Source: Haliotis asinina (taxonomy: Eukaryota > Mollusca > Gastropoda > Lepetellida > Haliotidae). From it: a stretch of DNA of 64,000 bases. Positions 12,633 through 25,182 of this stretch are shown here, in pieces. Position 1 is the first letter of the stretch, and each line of letters begins with the position of its first letter. The position numbers and the translations under genes are program-made. The notes under the pieces are model-generated. The model made no database searches, was not told where the DNA came from, and saw nothing but the letters and a program-made list of their open reading frames with translations. The stretch spans positions 16,511,001 to 16,575,000 of the forward strand of contig NC_090295.1 in assembly GCF_037392515.1 (NCBI RefSeq), read 5' to 3'.

Positions 12633-14607
12633 TTAGAGAGAACTTCCAGAGTTGTCGCCTTCTATTTTGCCAAACAGCCACCCATTCTCTTCTGATGGTT
12701 CCTCTTGCTGTGGTCGACGCTGTTGTGGTCGTCGTTGTTGTGGTCGACGCTGCTGCTGTTGTTGGTTGTAATCGTTACTGCTACGAGACTGTGATCCGGC
12801 GCCGTTGATCAGACTCTCAGGAATCCTTGTCCTGTGATATAGAGATGATCTCACTGCTCCTACTTAAACAACAAAAATAGTTGTTGGGTGTTGAACGCTA
12901 CTCTCCAGTGACTGACATCATGATCACGGATCTTCACAGCTGGATGAGTGATTGAGTTTAGTTTTACGCCACTTTCAGCAATATTCCAGCAACACGACAA
13001 CAGGGTACACGAGAAACCAAACTCACATACTGTATCCATGTGTGGAACCAATCCCGGACATTCAGCGTGACGAACAGCCAATAAGATTGCATGCATTGAC
13101 GTGTATATCGTCGCAAGTATCTTTTCATAATGACAAGCTCCTGTTGGCAATTGATCCTCAGTAACCCATGTTTGTCGTAAGAGGCGACTAACAGGATCTG
13201 GTTGTCAGGTTCGCTGACGTGGTTGACACGTCATCGGTTCCCAGTTGCTTAGATCGATACTCATGCTGTTGATCACTGAATTGTCTAGTCCAGACTTGAT
13301 TATTTATAGAGCCATTGAACAGGAATATTGCTGAGTGTGGCGTATAACCCATCTTACTCATTCACTCACTCACTCATAAGGACGACATTATTACGTGGAG
13401 AATCAAGGTGCTACTCAATGGAAGTCAGCACAAAGAGTCTAAAAAATGCATTATGGAACACAGATGTGGTGTATTGGCATAAATTATCGTTCTTATCAAA
13501 GTTAAGAAAATTAATCACAGCCGCTTACAATCATTGTTCATCTTTTCTTGGATGTTTGTCAGTGCCTTCAGGACTCCCGATATTTTGGGTTCATGATGAG
13601 ATCGAGTATGTGACCTTGACGATGACCTTGACGAAGACCTCATCGGTGACCTCGATAGTGACGATGACCGTGAATGTGATCCTGAAAGTAATAGTAATTG
13701 GTTAGAGATGCTTCTTTCCTTCTGGCCTGGTACTCTTCTTTGATGCAGAAAATATCATTAGCTGCTTTACAAATATGATTTGGTTCTGATAAAAGGATGA
13801 GCACAAGTGGTCGACAGGGTTTTATCCCGTTTCAACGGGAACTTATGCGAATACTGAAACACTTCCACATAAAGCTCTTTGCCATGTTGGGTCCCAGCAA
13901 TGTAAACCGTTAATATTTTAAACTGGTCCCTTGAACTGCTGGTCAGAGCGGATCACCGGTATATCAAAATGGTTCCTTGGAATGATGCTCAGAGCGGATC
14001 ACCGGTATATCAAACTGGTGCCTTGGAATGCCGGTCAGAGCGGAATGCCGGTCAGAGCGGATCACCCGTATATCAAACTGGTGCCTTGGAATACCGGTCA
14101 GAGCGAATCACTGGCTTATCAAACTGGTCCCGTGGAATGCCGTCAGAGCAGATCAGCAGTACCTCAAACTGGTCCCTTGGAATGCCGGTCACAGCGGATC
14201 ACCAGTATATCAAACTGGTGCCTTGGAATGCCAGTCAGAGCCGATCCCCAGTGTATCAAACTGTTCCTTTGGAAACCCAAGCAACAGAAATGTCATAGAA
14301 TTCATAGATGACACAGTCGAAGACATTCGGAAACCGAGAAAGGAAATCACCATTCACCGGATCACCCAGAAAGGGAAGGAAATCACCAATCACCGGATCA
14401 CCCAGGAAGGGAACCGTAAGTTGGACAGTATCCTTATGTTTTATTCCTACCAAGCATTCCTAAAAATGAAGTCAAAAGTTTGCTATACTTTAACTTAGCT
14501 ATCCAAAAGGGGGTTTTAACAATCTTACCTGAGTTTAACACATTCCACATTGATTCCACCAAGGTGGACGAGAGCATTACCAATAACACCGCTGGCAGGA
14601 CCTTCAT
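12633..14607 (-). CDS. Novel small secreted protein: signal peptide, Arg/Ser-rich, QQRRP repeats; three exons
   Basis: Exons on the minus strand are 14607-14529, 13681-13529 and 12862-12633. Exon 1 starts MKVLPAVLLVMLSS, a textbook signal peptide (cleavage probably after VES, residue 19), and ends CAG|GTAAGA in phase 1. Exon 2 follows a strong acceptor (TTACTTTCAG). It codes an Arg/Ser/His-rich stretch (about 28-56), then a likely amphipathic helix (ISGVLKALTNIQEKMNND), and ends ATT|GTAAGC in phase 1. Exon 3 has two acceptors 9 bp apart (exon starts 12862 or 12853), both in frame, and codes Ser/Asn/Tyr, five Gln, three copies of RRPQQ and an acidic tail ending NSGSSL. Length is 153 or 150 residues. 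Phases match throughout. An upstream in-frame ATG at 14664 is possible, but the one used gives the ideal signal peptide. I recognise no family. The composition would fit a shell-matrix or mucus-type secreted protein, which is a guess. Confidence 0.6.
12944..13085 (-). mobile_element. SINE tail and partial body in intron 2 of the secreted-protein gene
   Basis: The reverse tail 'gagtttagttttacgccact' and 'caatattccagcaa' is followed by a degenerate tRNA-type body. Confidence 0.55.
13145..13378 (+). mobile_element. SINE, non-tRNA-head family, in intron 2 of the secreted-protein gene
   Basis: Contains 'gtaagaggcgactaacagga', 'cactgaattgtctagtccag', 'ggaatattgctgagtgtggc' and an (actc)n tail. Confidence 0.75.
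13928..14270. repeat. 46-bp minisatellite, about 7 copies, in intron 1 of the secreted-protein gene
   Basis: The unit contains 'ggtcagagcggatcac', 'tatatcaaactggt' and 'ccttggaatg'. Copies differ by point changes, and one has a short internal duplication. A period of 46 is not a multiple of 3, so the repeat cycles through frames; it stays open in several frames because the unit is stop-poor. Confidence 0.85.
14335..14415. repeat. Short tandem duplication (about 36 bp, two units)
   Basis: 'aaggaaatcaccattcacc' with 'ggatcacccagaaaggg' is followed at once by a near copy. It adjoins the 46-bp minisatellite and shares its 'ggatcacc' core. Confidence 0.6.
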
Positions 14608-15114
14608 AGTGATATGATGCCAAGCCTTGTGTGTGGTGCTATGGAACAAATGCATTATATACACACTTGGGTCATATCACTCCGTCGTTATTCCTTTGTT
14701 TTCGGAAAGAAAAAATAGCTTTGATCTCCAGTTCTTGTTGACAACAAATCACTTTTCGTCCGAGAAGATAAATAAAAAGTATTCATAGTTCCTAAAATAA
14801 TTGTTTTTTCCCAAGGTTTTTATGTGACAAACCGATATTAAGGTCAACAACACAAAACACACCTTGCATGTCGAGTGACAATAAAAATGGCCCTAAGGGC
14901 GTAGGAAATGAATGATGGATGAAGCTAGATAAAAAAAGTGACGAAGACGTGTTTTGTTGTGGCATCATCATTTTCTGATGGTTCAGACATTTGGATGTTT
15001 TAGTCGTTGGAGTCGAGGCTGAAAGATGAGTGAGTGGATCGTTTAATGAATTGTGGCTGGTGACCAGGCACATGAGAAACTGTGAGTATGAGCAGCGACC
15101 CACCTCATCGTTTG

Positions 15115-15345
15115 TTATTTGTCAAGTTGTTGTTTAACGTCGTAATATTCCAGCTATCTGGCGACGGTCTAAATAATAGGACAGACAATCCAGTGATCAA
15201 CAGCATGAGCATCGATCTACGCAAATGGACCACGATGACATGTATCAACCAAGTTAGCGAGCCTGACCACCCGATCCCGTTAGCCGCCTCTTACGATAAA
15301 CATGCCTTACTGAAGATCAATTATAACCCGGATCTTCTCGCGTAC
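15115..15345 (-). mobile_element. SINE, non-tRNA-head family
   Basis: Reverse copy: 'cgtaatattccagctatctg', 'acagacaatccagtgatcaa', 'gatcccgttagccgcctctt', then a head complement near 'gatcaattataacccgga'. Confidence 0.7.
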
Positions 15346-15946
15346 ATTGTTTTCGTGTATAATTAGATTTTATTTACGCATTTCATGGGGCAAGTGTCAT
15401 CTTTCTGTTGTTTCTGAATTAAATATAGGGTTAAGTATAAAATATGTGTAATTAACATGCACTTTTGAAGCGTGTTGAAGTGTAACTGTTTCCCAAAAAA
15501 TTTATAGAAATGGTGTGGTCATTAGAACGTTAACATGCACATATAAACCACTGTAGCATTAAAATTGTTAAAATTACATTACTTACCATTACAACTTTCG
15601 CCTGAAGGGACGGAAAACAACACCACTTTAAAATATCTTTTCCTGATACTCAAAACATGTTAAAGGTCATCCAATATGTTTGCATGGCCACATTTCAGCT
15701 GCCCCGGCATCACACTCTTAACTTCTTTTGAGTTGTTAGGTAGTTGAGTAGATCTTTTGTTGTCACATACATGGCAAGATCTTCAGTAATACGTGGAAAT
15801 ACGGTTCTTAAAACATGGTACTACGTTTTCTTCAAAGCAAAACCACGCCCTTCAAAGAGCTATGAAATGATGTGTTGGAGACAAAAAGCATTCTTCGAAA
15901 ATGAAATAACCATTCAAAGAAAGTCGACATTCACGTGTGAACTTAC

Positions 15947-16067
15947 CTGGGTTTCCATTCACTGGACCATCTGTCTGAAGTCTTTGATCAAATGGGCATG
16001 AAGCATTTCTTGCATGGTTCCCTTGACAATATGTTCTTATTAGAAGTTGTACGTCATGCACGCCTAA
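15947..16067 (-). other. Isolated candidate coding exon (minus strand)
   Basis: A good acceptor (TTTCACACAG) and an excellent donor (CCAG|GTAAGT) bound 121 bp that are open for 40 codons from phase 0 and end in phase 1. The peptide includes VQLLIRTYCQGNHARN and two Cys. The end phase matches exon 2 of the secreted-protein gene at 13681, so an alternative 5' exon is conceivable. No partner exon was identified and I recognise no family. Confidence 0.25.
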
Positions 16068-16129
16068 CTGTGTGAAACGTAAAGCCTACATGCGAACCGA
16101 ATACTATTCTTTCGGATCCCTTCACAGTG

Positions 16130-16283
16130 TTCCACCTGCCAGCTCATCACGCCGAAGACCCGGGCTCGATTTCTTACATGCGTACAATGTGTAAAGACCG
16201 TTTCTGGTGTCCCACGTCGTGATTATTGGTGGAATATTGCCAAGCGGCGTAAAACTAAACTCACTCACTCACTCACTCACTCC
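16130..16283 (+). mobile_element. tRNA-derived SINE, 5' truncated
   Basis: Begins within the head at 'ccagctcatcacgccgaaga', followed by 'gggctcgatttc', 'ccgtttctggtgtcccac' and a long (actc)n tail. Confidence 0.7.
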
Positions 16284-17204
16284 CCCCACCTGCAAGTTTG
16301 CCAGCCCTTTGATCTTCCTTTGAGGTGTTCAAGCCCTCGGTAAGGTTCTGAAAACGATTTATGGTACATGTGAAAGGCAAATTCCACATTTCATGAAAAA
16401 GTTATGTCCAATGTATGGAATTCAAGAAGGGACATTGTTGCGTTGTAGTGCTTTTTTCTACATAGATCTATCTTAAATAAACGCGACCTATTTTGATCTC
16501 GAAAATTGTTGCGACGTATCAAATTACATAGGTCCGCTGATTTCTGGTAACACGCAGGCGTTTCTATTATGATTATTCTATCCATTTCCAACTTGATAAA
16601 GCCCTAAAATTGCTTGACGACGGACCACTATCACGCCCGTGACGTGAAGTGACATCATAAGGAGGACAGTTTTTGATGCTCAATTACCCAAGGTTCATTT
16701 GAGATTGAGCTCAAAATGGACGATATTTCTGACTCACATTCGTCATATGTACCTGTTTACATTATGCCATTTCCTGTCGGTGATAATCTTAATAATTGGT
16801 CCAGATATTATAATATTTAGCCATGAAATTCAAAACATCGACAGGAACATTGTTCTTTTGCGTCGGGTAGAATGAACAAAGGCCAAGGTCGCATGTCGTA
16901 ACGTGCAATAGAGACGTCATCCTTTTTGTTCTATGACTTTTCTATATTTGCACAAAAAAGAAGGTCACTGACCTTTGTGTCTTGTTAGCAGTAAATGCTT
17001 CGAAAGCGTCACTGTTTTTTGTACTTATTCTATTTAAAATTATGTCCATTTTATGTATTAGTATGGTAACGTTTTTTCATGTGCACTGTCATGATAGTGC
17101 TCTGAACAAATAGCGTCACCCTAGTACGAGTGATATAAAATACCGTTGGAATCAAATAGGAACACGAGGCTCTATTCAGCACGTCCCGGAATAACGGGTT
17201 TACA

Positions 17205-17365
17205 CTAGAGCCTAGTGGTTAAAGCGTTCGCTCGTCATGTTGGAGAACCGAGTTCGATTCCTCACATGTGTACAATGTGTGAAACCCATTTCTGGTGTCC
17301 CCTGCTGTGATATTACTGAAATATTGTTAAAAGCTGCATAAAACTAAACTCACTCACTCACTCAT
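17205..17365 (+). mobile_element. tRNA-derived SINE
   Basis: 'gcctagtggttaaagcgttc' and 'gagttcgattcc' form the A- and B-box-like blocks, followed by 'acccatttctggtgtcccc' and an actc tail. Confidence 0.75.
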
Positions 17366-18179
17366 CCTTCTGCAACGATCTGTATTTATATATACACCCA
17401 TTAATTAAGCACCACCCTATTTTGAAAATACGATGCGATGCTACAGATAAGTTAGGGTAGAGCCATCAATCTAGACTTCCTTCCAACAATTCAGATTGCT
17501 AATTGGCAGAAAACTAAAAAACACATTTGGAATAAATGATTTATAAATAGAGCTAAAATGGATTTTTTTTGAGTGTAAAGCAACTTCATCTGCATATTAA
17601 AATTTTCCTTTCATTTCAGTTTGACTGTAACGTTTCCAAAAGTTTCCAGACTTGCATCCATTCACAATAAATAACGGATTTATAATCCACACGAGAATCA
17701 ATTATTACTTTCAGTTTTCAAAATAAAGTAACTTGTTTTAGAACAGAAAAAACACCTGTTTCACAATGACGATTATTACCCTAATCAAAGTGCCAGTAAT
17801 TTCAATGCTGTTCGTGTATTCAAAATGTTAAATACTTCCAGCATCAAATTATAAAGGTTATTTGTCGGAAAGAATTCCATTTCAGAAAAAAATGAATTTT
17901 TCATCTGATGAAGGAATAAAAATAAGCTCTGGAACGTCGCGTAAGGAATGAAAAACGTTAACCTTAAAAAGTGTCATGTTTTCAATAAGAAAGGTAGTTC
18001 AAACATAACACAAGAACCCGTCAAACGTGTTTATTAAAGCGTTAACTTAATTATAGAAGCGATGTTACGTCATTGTAAGATATATCTAAACAACAAAGTT
18101 AACTTCCATCTGCACTCATATATCATTTACATAAACTCATAAACAATTACATGGTTTACGTGCAAAAATAATTCAAACA

Positions 18180-18366
18180 ATTACATGGTTTACATGCAAA
18201 AATAATTGATGTCACGGAGCTACGCTCTTGAGATCAGGGTGTAAACAAGATTGCCGTAAAACAAGAAAGCATGGTAACAATTTCGGTAATCAAAGAAGGC
18301 AATCTAAAGGATACAATACAATGGCAGTGCAATAATGTTTGCACATCGGCATGGTTTACATGTTAA
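18180..18366 (-). repeat. Reverse-oriented copy of the ~173-bp repeat at 38.2-38.7 kb
   Basis: 'gtcacggagctacgctcttg', 'aacaagaaagcatggtaaca', 'ggcaatctaaaggatacaat' and 'aataatgtttgca' are complements of the same blocks in the 38-kb array. Confidence 0.7.
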
Positions 18367-18879
18367 AAATTACTAAGATATTATAAAACTTTAAGCATGT
18401 ATATACATGGAAACGCGATTTCATTGACAGTGCAAGAAAATAAGTTACCACAGTCAGAGTCTATTATAAATTTAGTAAATATTAGAAAAATCGCCTGCTA
18501 AGAGTAAACGATCTGTTGTGAGAAACAAGCAAACAATACCTGATCTTCATGTTATCTTTCGCTTTAGGCGACGTTGTTGGAAAACGTGTTTATTACAAGG
18601 CTGTATTTAAAAGGTCTGCTTGAGTTTCTGCAGTGACGTATTATTAAAGAATACAAAAACGATATTTAATGTCGGTAATTACAGGCACCTACATTCCATT
18701 AAGCTCATTTCTACACACTAGTACAGTGAAATATAAACGTATAGCTTCAAAGACAATACCAAAGGATAACGGAATAAGCTAATAATGTTTACTGTAAATA
18801 GTAAAAAGGAAATGCAATCATTTATCACATATATGCGCATCTAAAAACGAGAGGTTTGTCCAGATAGATGATGGGCGTG

Positions 18880-19090
18880 GCGGTGTTGAGTGACAGGTGA
18901 ATAAGCCAACGGCGTACTGCATAGCGTAAGTGCTTTGTACCATGCTCACATTGCATGTTTGAATTTGAAATCATTCTCTTCACACCGTGGCGATGTCAAG
19001 TCACGAGTGGGATGACACCATAGCCGATCTTACATTGTCACAAATAATGGGAGTGCGGCGAAAAACTAAACTCATTCACTCACTTACATA
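18880..19090 (+). mobile_element. Diverged SINE
   Basis: Starts 'ggcgtggcggtgttgagtga'. The middle is poorly conserved; the end reads 'gggagtgcggcgaaaaacta' with 'actcattcactcac'. Probably an old tRNA-type copy. Confidence 0.4.
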
Positions 19091-20257
19091 TGATGAAGTA
19101 ATAGACTGGAATGGAATAATACAATCGAAGACAATTATTTGGTATTTGAGAACTGGAAACTCAATCTGCCGTTTTAGATGGGTTGATCAAACACAGACCA
19201 AAGTGCACACTTACTCAAGTCATGAAAAAATTATGATGTAGGCAAGAGCAGTCCAACTCATTTTAAAATTCATGCTGAAGTCTCTGACAACGAATGTGAA
19301 GTAACGGTAAACAAAATCAAGAAACCCAGATTCGCTAGTCCGAAACATTATGACGATATCTAGCATTTAATTAAAAACTTAATGTCATTTTGTTGTGGTA
19401 TATTTATACATTCGACTGAGACGGAGACGTTGAAACAGTGTTTTATGTATGGGAACAGTAGGCGTGGCTTGCTAACCTGTAGTGAGCCAATCATATAGCC
19501 ACGGTGAAAGGTTACTTCAAGTCGTTGTATAACTAGATTTATTACATGGACCATAGGTACGATCAAAGGGGCTGGCGCCTGGACATGGTACTAAACAAGA
19601 GATAACTTCCTAAAACGTGAAACACTTTTTCTGTGTGCCTAGTTAGTCTTTGTTGAAAGTTGTTGTTTGCCCCATCGTGCTGACATCGAAGTGCAACCGA
19701 GTGCTTATGTTAGTCTGTTTGGTGTAAAAATAAATGACATCCTCTGTGCACCTTACTGGCGCAGCTATTGCAGCACATCTCTAAAACAATTTTGAGAGCG
19801 CATCGAATGACTTGCAGTTGGCCAGATTTCACAATAAGCGAAAATTGTGCCCATGTGATATGCAAATTAGTTCGTCAATGAGTGTGTGTTCGATGCTTTC
19901 TTTTTTTAAATAGCATATAACATAAGACATTTGTTTGAAACAACAGGGAACTGAGTTTATGGAAATGATCAGACGTCTGAGATGACATTGACGTATTGAC
20001 CTTGGTACATCAGGGCTTTCAGGACATTTTATTGTCAATTAACGCCCTTTCAAGGCTAAAGCGACTTTAGAGCCCTTTCAAGCTGAAAACTCCAGGTTGT
20101 CATGCCCTTCACTGTCGCAGTTATTGTGGTACATGGCTATAACTCTCAAACCGCAGTTGGAAAAAAAATTCAGAATAGGCGTTCATTTACAGACAGGAGA
20201 GACGCAAGCATTAATTTTGTTTATGACCCAATGCAATCATTTCAGTTCCACACACTG

Positions 20258-20343
20258 ACGACTATTCGTGACGAACCCGTGTCATTCCGGGACAGGCCGA
20301 ATAGGAGGTTACGGAAAGTGGCGAGTGGTGACGAATGATTGTC
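20258..20343 (-). repeat. Short dispersed repeat, related to 37405-37560
   Basis: 'gacgaacccgtgtcattccg', 'aggccgaataggaggttacg' and 'gtggtgacgaatgattgtcg' are the complement of blocks at 37.4 kb. Confidence 0.6.
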
Positions 20344-21219
20344 GACTTGACCTTGACACATCAGGGTTCGTACTGATTATCAGCCATCACATTTAAGGCT
20401 CGACTAACAACTAATATCTGACATGAACATATTTTACTGAAAAAAGTTCATAGTAGAAAGAAAAATATAATGAAATGGTGCCCCGAGACTTTCTTCACTT
20501 TAGGAAGCTAAGGGAATCTAGACTTGCCACATTTTCTACACTTGTGTGGGCTTTCTTGGATATATTTACTTTACGACAGACTAATTCAAGCCCTTTTTAG
20601 GGAGTTTTGCCCAAGCAGCAACAAGCACTGTGAAGGTTCTGCGGTTGAGATTAATCTACACCTTCTGTCATTTTAACTGTGCACGTGTTTCCTTAAATCC
20701 AAGTTGACAAGTTTTGCTAAATATCGTCTATCTGCATCTGTGATAGTATTCATTAATATCTATGCTGTAGAAAATGTGCGGAAAACCGTCTATATTCTTT
20801 ACCACTGAAAAAAAACCCAAGCCTTTCAAGCGTTTCATGTCATATAACTGGGTGTAATATCTTCTACTATTTTTTCAGTTTATTATATCTGTATATGTTT
20901 ATATATATATTGAAACAAATGTGTCATTTTAGTACTTGTAATTTAGCCAGTTATTGTGAAAAACGTTATAAAGAAACGGTGGCGTAATCAATAACCCTGA
21001 AGGCCCCTGACAGGTAATTAAGGGCAACAGTATGTTGATTGAAACACAACACCTTGCTGATTGCAATTAGACAAGGGTAATTAAGCAAGCTGGATGTAGG
21101 TGTAATTAACAGGTCCATCAAGTTCATTAGCCCGTGCAGTTCAGACCAAACACTGGGCGTCCCTTTAAGCAAGGTGTTTGCTTCAAATACTCCGTTTTGA
21201 GACTCTATAAAGAACTAGT

Positions 21220-22630
21220 TAGGTAGATATAATACTATTCTACGGATGTAAGCATTAATCAGTATACGTGTGGGGTTTAATCTTGAGAGAACGGGCCGAG
21301 TCGGGTTCTCTTTAAACAACGTGTTTGTTTCCAATACAACGCTATGAAACTCTATAGGGCGATATGTAGGTAGATATGTCACTAATCTATGGACAAAAAT
21401 AGAATTTATTATACATCTATGGGGCGTAAGATGCTTTAAATTTGGCGGCCAGAGAAAATCCTGACCAAACGCTCGTGGAGAGTGTCTTTGTTGAGAATAT
21501 ATATGGAAGAGACCGCAGCACATTGAGCAACGTTTCTTCCATCAAATACTTCGCTTTTAGACTCTAGAGAGGATTAGTTAAGCAGATATAATACTACTCT
21601 ATGTATATGAACACTAATCAGTATCCATGCGTGGGGTTTGAGCTGTTTTTAAGTGCTAGGGCCAAGTCGGGCCGAACAGAGACTTAGCACTTTTGATCGA
21701 GGCTATGTTGAGAATGGAGAGCGAAAAGGGCTTCACTTTAAGGGATCGGTTATCTTTACATGTTGCATTTTGTAAGATACAAAGGTGATATTTAGGTACA
21801 TGTAGATCTAATCTATGGATTTAATTACAATTCAAGATACATGGGTTATGTTTAAGCTGCTTTAGAGAGCTCGGGCTCCGGAATCCGGGTAGCCCGGGCC
21901 AAGTCGGGCCGAACAGAGACTTAACACTTTTGACTGAGGCTATGTCGAGAATGAAGTGAGAACAGGGCTTCACTTTTAAGGGGCCAGTTTTCTCTACATG
22001 TTGCAGTTGATAACATTATGAAGTAGTATTTAGGTAGATATGATACCACGCTAAGGATTTAAATACATTTCTACATACATGAGCTCGGACCAAGTCGGAC
22101 CGAAAGCTTGTGATACTGTGTCTTTGTTGAGAATGTATAGAAAATACGGTTCACTTTAAGCAACGTGTTTGTTTCAAATACAACGCTTTGAAACTCCGTA
22201 AAGCCGTATTTAGGTAGATGTGATACTAAACTATGGATTTAAATAGAATTTAAGATACATCTGTGAGGTGTTAGGTGTTTTTGACAGGTCGGGCCAAGTC
22301 GGGCAGAACAGAGACTGAACACTTGTGGTCGAGGCTATGTTGGAAAGACAGGTAATTCACTTTAAGGGACCGGTTATCTTTACATGTTGCATTTTGTAAC
22401 ACTACAATGTGATATTTAGGTAGATATGATACCAATCTATGGATTTAAATATACTTCAAGATACATGAGAGATGAAAGATGCTTCTGATGGAACGTGCAT
22501 GCAAAGCCGGACCGAACGCTTGTGATGCAGTGTGAATGTTGAGACTGTATAGAAAGGACTGCTGCGCGTTGAGGAAACGTGTTTGCACATGCTCTGCTAA
22601 GCGTTATTTAGGGAGATATTATTGCATTTT
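21220..22630 (+). repeat. Degenerate ~200-bp satellite, about eight units (block A)
   Basis: Each unit has 'ttaggtagatatgatac', 'ctatggatttaaat', 'gggccaagtcgggccgaac', 'gaggctatgttgaga' and 'ttcactttaaggg' in order. The spacing of the first motif varies from 145 to 239 bp. The AAGTCGGGCC core recurs in inverted form at the other end of the block (about 26810-26865). Confidence 0.8.
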
Positions 22631-22980
22631 GTCTGTCATATGTACTAGTAAATTTAAGCATTTGCATACTCGCAGGCTATTGAATTTTTGCTGGATTTAT
22701 GCTTTTTAGAATACAGTGGCAATACATACGATTTTTGCGCGTGCGAATGCATTTTTCCTTTTTTATCCCATTTAACACATTACAAAATGGTGTGATTTAA
22801 TATATGTCTTTTAACACATATCAGATGGCGAAATGTATCGCTTGAAACGGCAAGAGCTGCCTAGAGTTATCCCCCTTCCTACACCACGTTTCTCTGTTCA
22901 CCGCTTGACAAAGGGCGCGTACGTAACGTCAACACAACCATTATTATAAGCGAAATACGTCAAGCACGTGTACTTCCAAG

Positions 22981-25151
22981 ATGTCGAGTCTTGATGAGGA
23001 TGACAGTTCACGTTAGTGAGTATGTATGGTGGATTAAATCTAAATATAGTAAACGACAATGCTTTAAAAATTGGCTAAAGTAACGTCTCAGAATAAGTAC
23101 TGATGCAATTACAACTTATTCTCTGTGCTAAACGTTCCGTTACTATAAATGCTTTCCAAATGTAACCAATACAAAACACAGATATATTCATATACCATCA
23201 CTTAAAGGTCACATGCAACCAAAAAATCAAACATAATTAAAACACAGTTATCACTTATTCATGACATATAATATACATTGCTGCTTTTAAAAAAAACCAA
23301 ATAAACACAATTATAAGCGTACAATAGCGATTCAAAAGTGCAATATTTTGTACTTGGGCTTACTTCCCCTGAAACGAAGCCCTCGGGAGACCGAACCCAG
23401 TCATAGCGGGTGGATATGCACTGAAGTGTAACGACGGCTTCCGATTGGCTGTTTCATTTGCTGATATGCTGAGGGTTCATTGTGTGTACAGAAAGATGAT
23501 CTGTTTGATAGGCATTTTAGAAGTATAGCCAGTCACAAGAAAGTAAGATTCTTTATGGATAACAACTTCTTTTTGTGTACTTGATGCGTCGTTTCAGTAT
23601 GGAATCATATACTGTTGTCAAACAAAATCATATACACGAAAAGAAGTCGTTATCCATGAAGAATGTATATAGAGATGTTGGGTTTGGAAAATACATGTTC
23701 CCTGAATTTGCGATCGATCCAATCAAAAATCATGTCAGTAGAGATGGTAAACTACTGCGTGGCTGGAATCTGTCATTCGTCCAAGTACAAAGCAGGACTT
23801 GAAACTGACAACAGTTTGCACCAGTTTCCGTCAGATCCAGTCATCCGAAAAAAATGAATGCAGTTTGTTTGCAACCCACAGACATAAAAACATGTCATGT
23901 GTATCACACGTGCCTAATTACATAATGTGGCACACACGGGACTCGGGTGCACTAGTCATAAATCAACTTATTTTCTTTATGTCGTTATGCTAGGTGTTAA
24001 GTTCAAATTGCACGTGGTCAGTGATTGAAGCTGTGTATTGCACGTTGTCTTTAGCAGACAGGCAGACAGACATATAGGTGTGAATAAACCAGACACTGAG
24101 CTTTCTCTGTGACAGGGACTGCTTACCACACATCAGCAAGTTGTTTTACGTAACGAGTAGATTATTTACTTGTTTGTGTACACAACCAAGATTAGACTAC
24201 TGCTCACGACCTCAGACGCTGGGCATGCATACTGTTTCAAGCTCCGCGAACCTATTCACTGCGCATGCGTTATGGACGCTGCGCAGCACAGCTGATGAAA
24301 CCAGTTTCCCCCCCAGCGCTGGCGGGAATTTAGTGAAACGTTTGAACTCCGATTTCGCGGGCTTTTTTTGCATCGCGTTTTTTCAACTTTTTTTTTATGA
24401 TTTGTTTCGGTAAGTGCATACCGAACGGTACCAGAATCTGCAAAGTTGTGTTTTACGTTGCATGTGACCTTTAAATGATTAATGCCTAAACTATTTTGAG
24501 TATCCAGTTAGAAACAAGTGTTTACACTGCAGTGATGGGTCAAGTCAAGCACGCTCACGACGTTACCCCAAGTCCTCCACCCCGAGGAGCTGGCAGGAGG
24601 GATGGAACCCTGCACAGGTCACACCTATATCATCCGACATATACCGGGTTCATTACATCGGCTGGGATTCCAAGTATGATGAGATAAAAAAGAAAAAGGA
24701 TCTATGCGCGTGCCCGTCTTTCTTCACAGATCCGGGTTTTCAGCGGAATCCGAAGATAGAGCTAAAGGAAACACTTGTGCCTACAGTTCGACAAGACTCA
24801 AAAGTACGAGTCACGCTTCAAATCTCAGATGAGGATTTCAACCTCCTAGCTACCAATGGACGACCATACAAGCAGAACAGATCCAAAACTATTTACACTA
24901 TCCGGTGGCGATCTGACTTCAATCGTTTGATGGGGGTAGGGTGGGACAATCGGATACTGAATGGAAATGGGGACAATATTTACATTAAAACTGAAACCGT
25001 CCGTTTTCACAAAAAAAACCACCAAACACCGAAACCGCTCGCAGATGATATCGTTTTCCTGACCAGAAGGTTTTTATCCCAAGACCCCAAGTCTTGTGCT
25101 TGTCTTTCGTCAAAGTTGCAGGCAACATATCGCACTTTGACGTACTTCTGA
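22981..25151 (+). CDS. Uncharacterised two-exon gene with chromo-barrel-like segment (copy A)
   Basis: Exon 1 is 22981-23015 (starts MSSLDEDDSS; donor A|GTGAGTATG, phase 2). Exon 2 is 24533-25151 after the acceptor CACTGCAG; TA plus T makes Tyr12 and the frame stays open for 205 more codons (217 residues). Residues 49-62 read YRVHYIGWDSKYDE, very close to the core of chromo-barrel or Tudor-knot domains that bind modified histone tails. The Trp normally following 'DE' is replaced by Ile. A Ser/Arg-rich N-terminus precedes it and a basic region with FTDPGF follows. The remainder is unrecognised. The 1.5-kb intron contains a TTAA MITE. The gene lies inside a repeated mobile-looking block and has an equally open second copy at 58421-60607, so it may be element-encoded rather than a host gene. 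Confidence 0.5.
23206..24470. mobile_element. 1265-bp MITE with TTAA target duplication (block A)
   Basis: The flanks 23202-23205 and 24471-24474 are both TTAA. The ends are inverted repeats, AGGTCACATGCAAC on the left and its exact complement on the right. The short open frames inside resemble no transposase. The TTAA site fits the piggyBac or Kolobok superfamilies. It sits inside the intron of the chromo-barrel-like gene. Confidence 0.8.
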
Positions 25152-25182
25152 ATAGTGACTGGATGTAGGAATAAGGGTCACA

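Larger units (their letters stand above)
14608..20724. other. AT-rich region without a convincing gene
   Basis: SINEs at 15115, 16130, 17205 and 18880 and a dispersed repeat at 18180 are present, plus one isolated exon candidate on the minus strand (15947-16067). The rest is low-coding AT-rich DNA with only short unsupported open frames. Confidence 0.4.

Noticed and set aside
13928..14498. Repeat-protein gene or CRISPR-like array
   Set aside because: The 46-bp units are contiguous with no spacers and are degenerate; this is a minisatellite inside an intron on the other strand.
2901..17365. tRNA genes suggested by A- and B-box-like motifs
   Set aside because: All lie in SINEs with the common tail; none folds into a plausible complete tRNA by eye.
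23575..24413. Open frames of 64-90 codons between the two exons of the chromo-barrel-like gene
   Set aside because: They lie wholly within the TTAA MITE and shift relative to one another; no transposase motifs.
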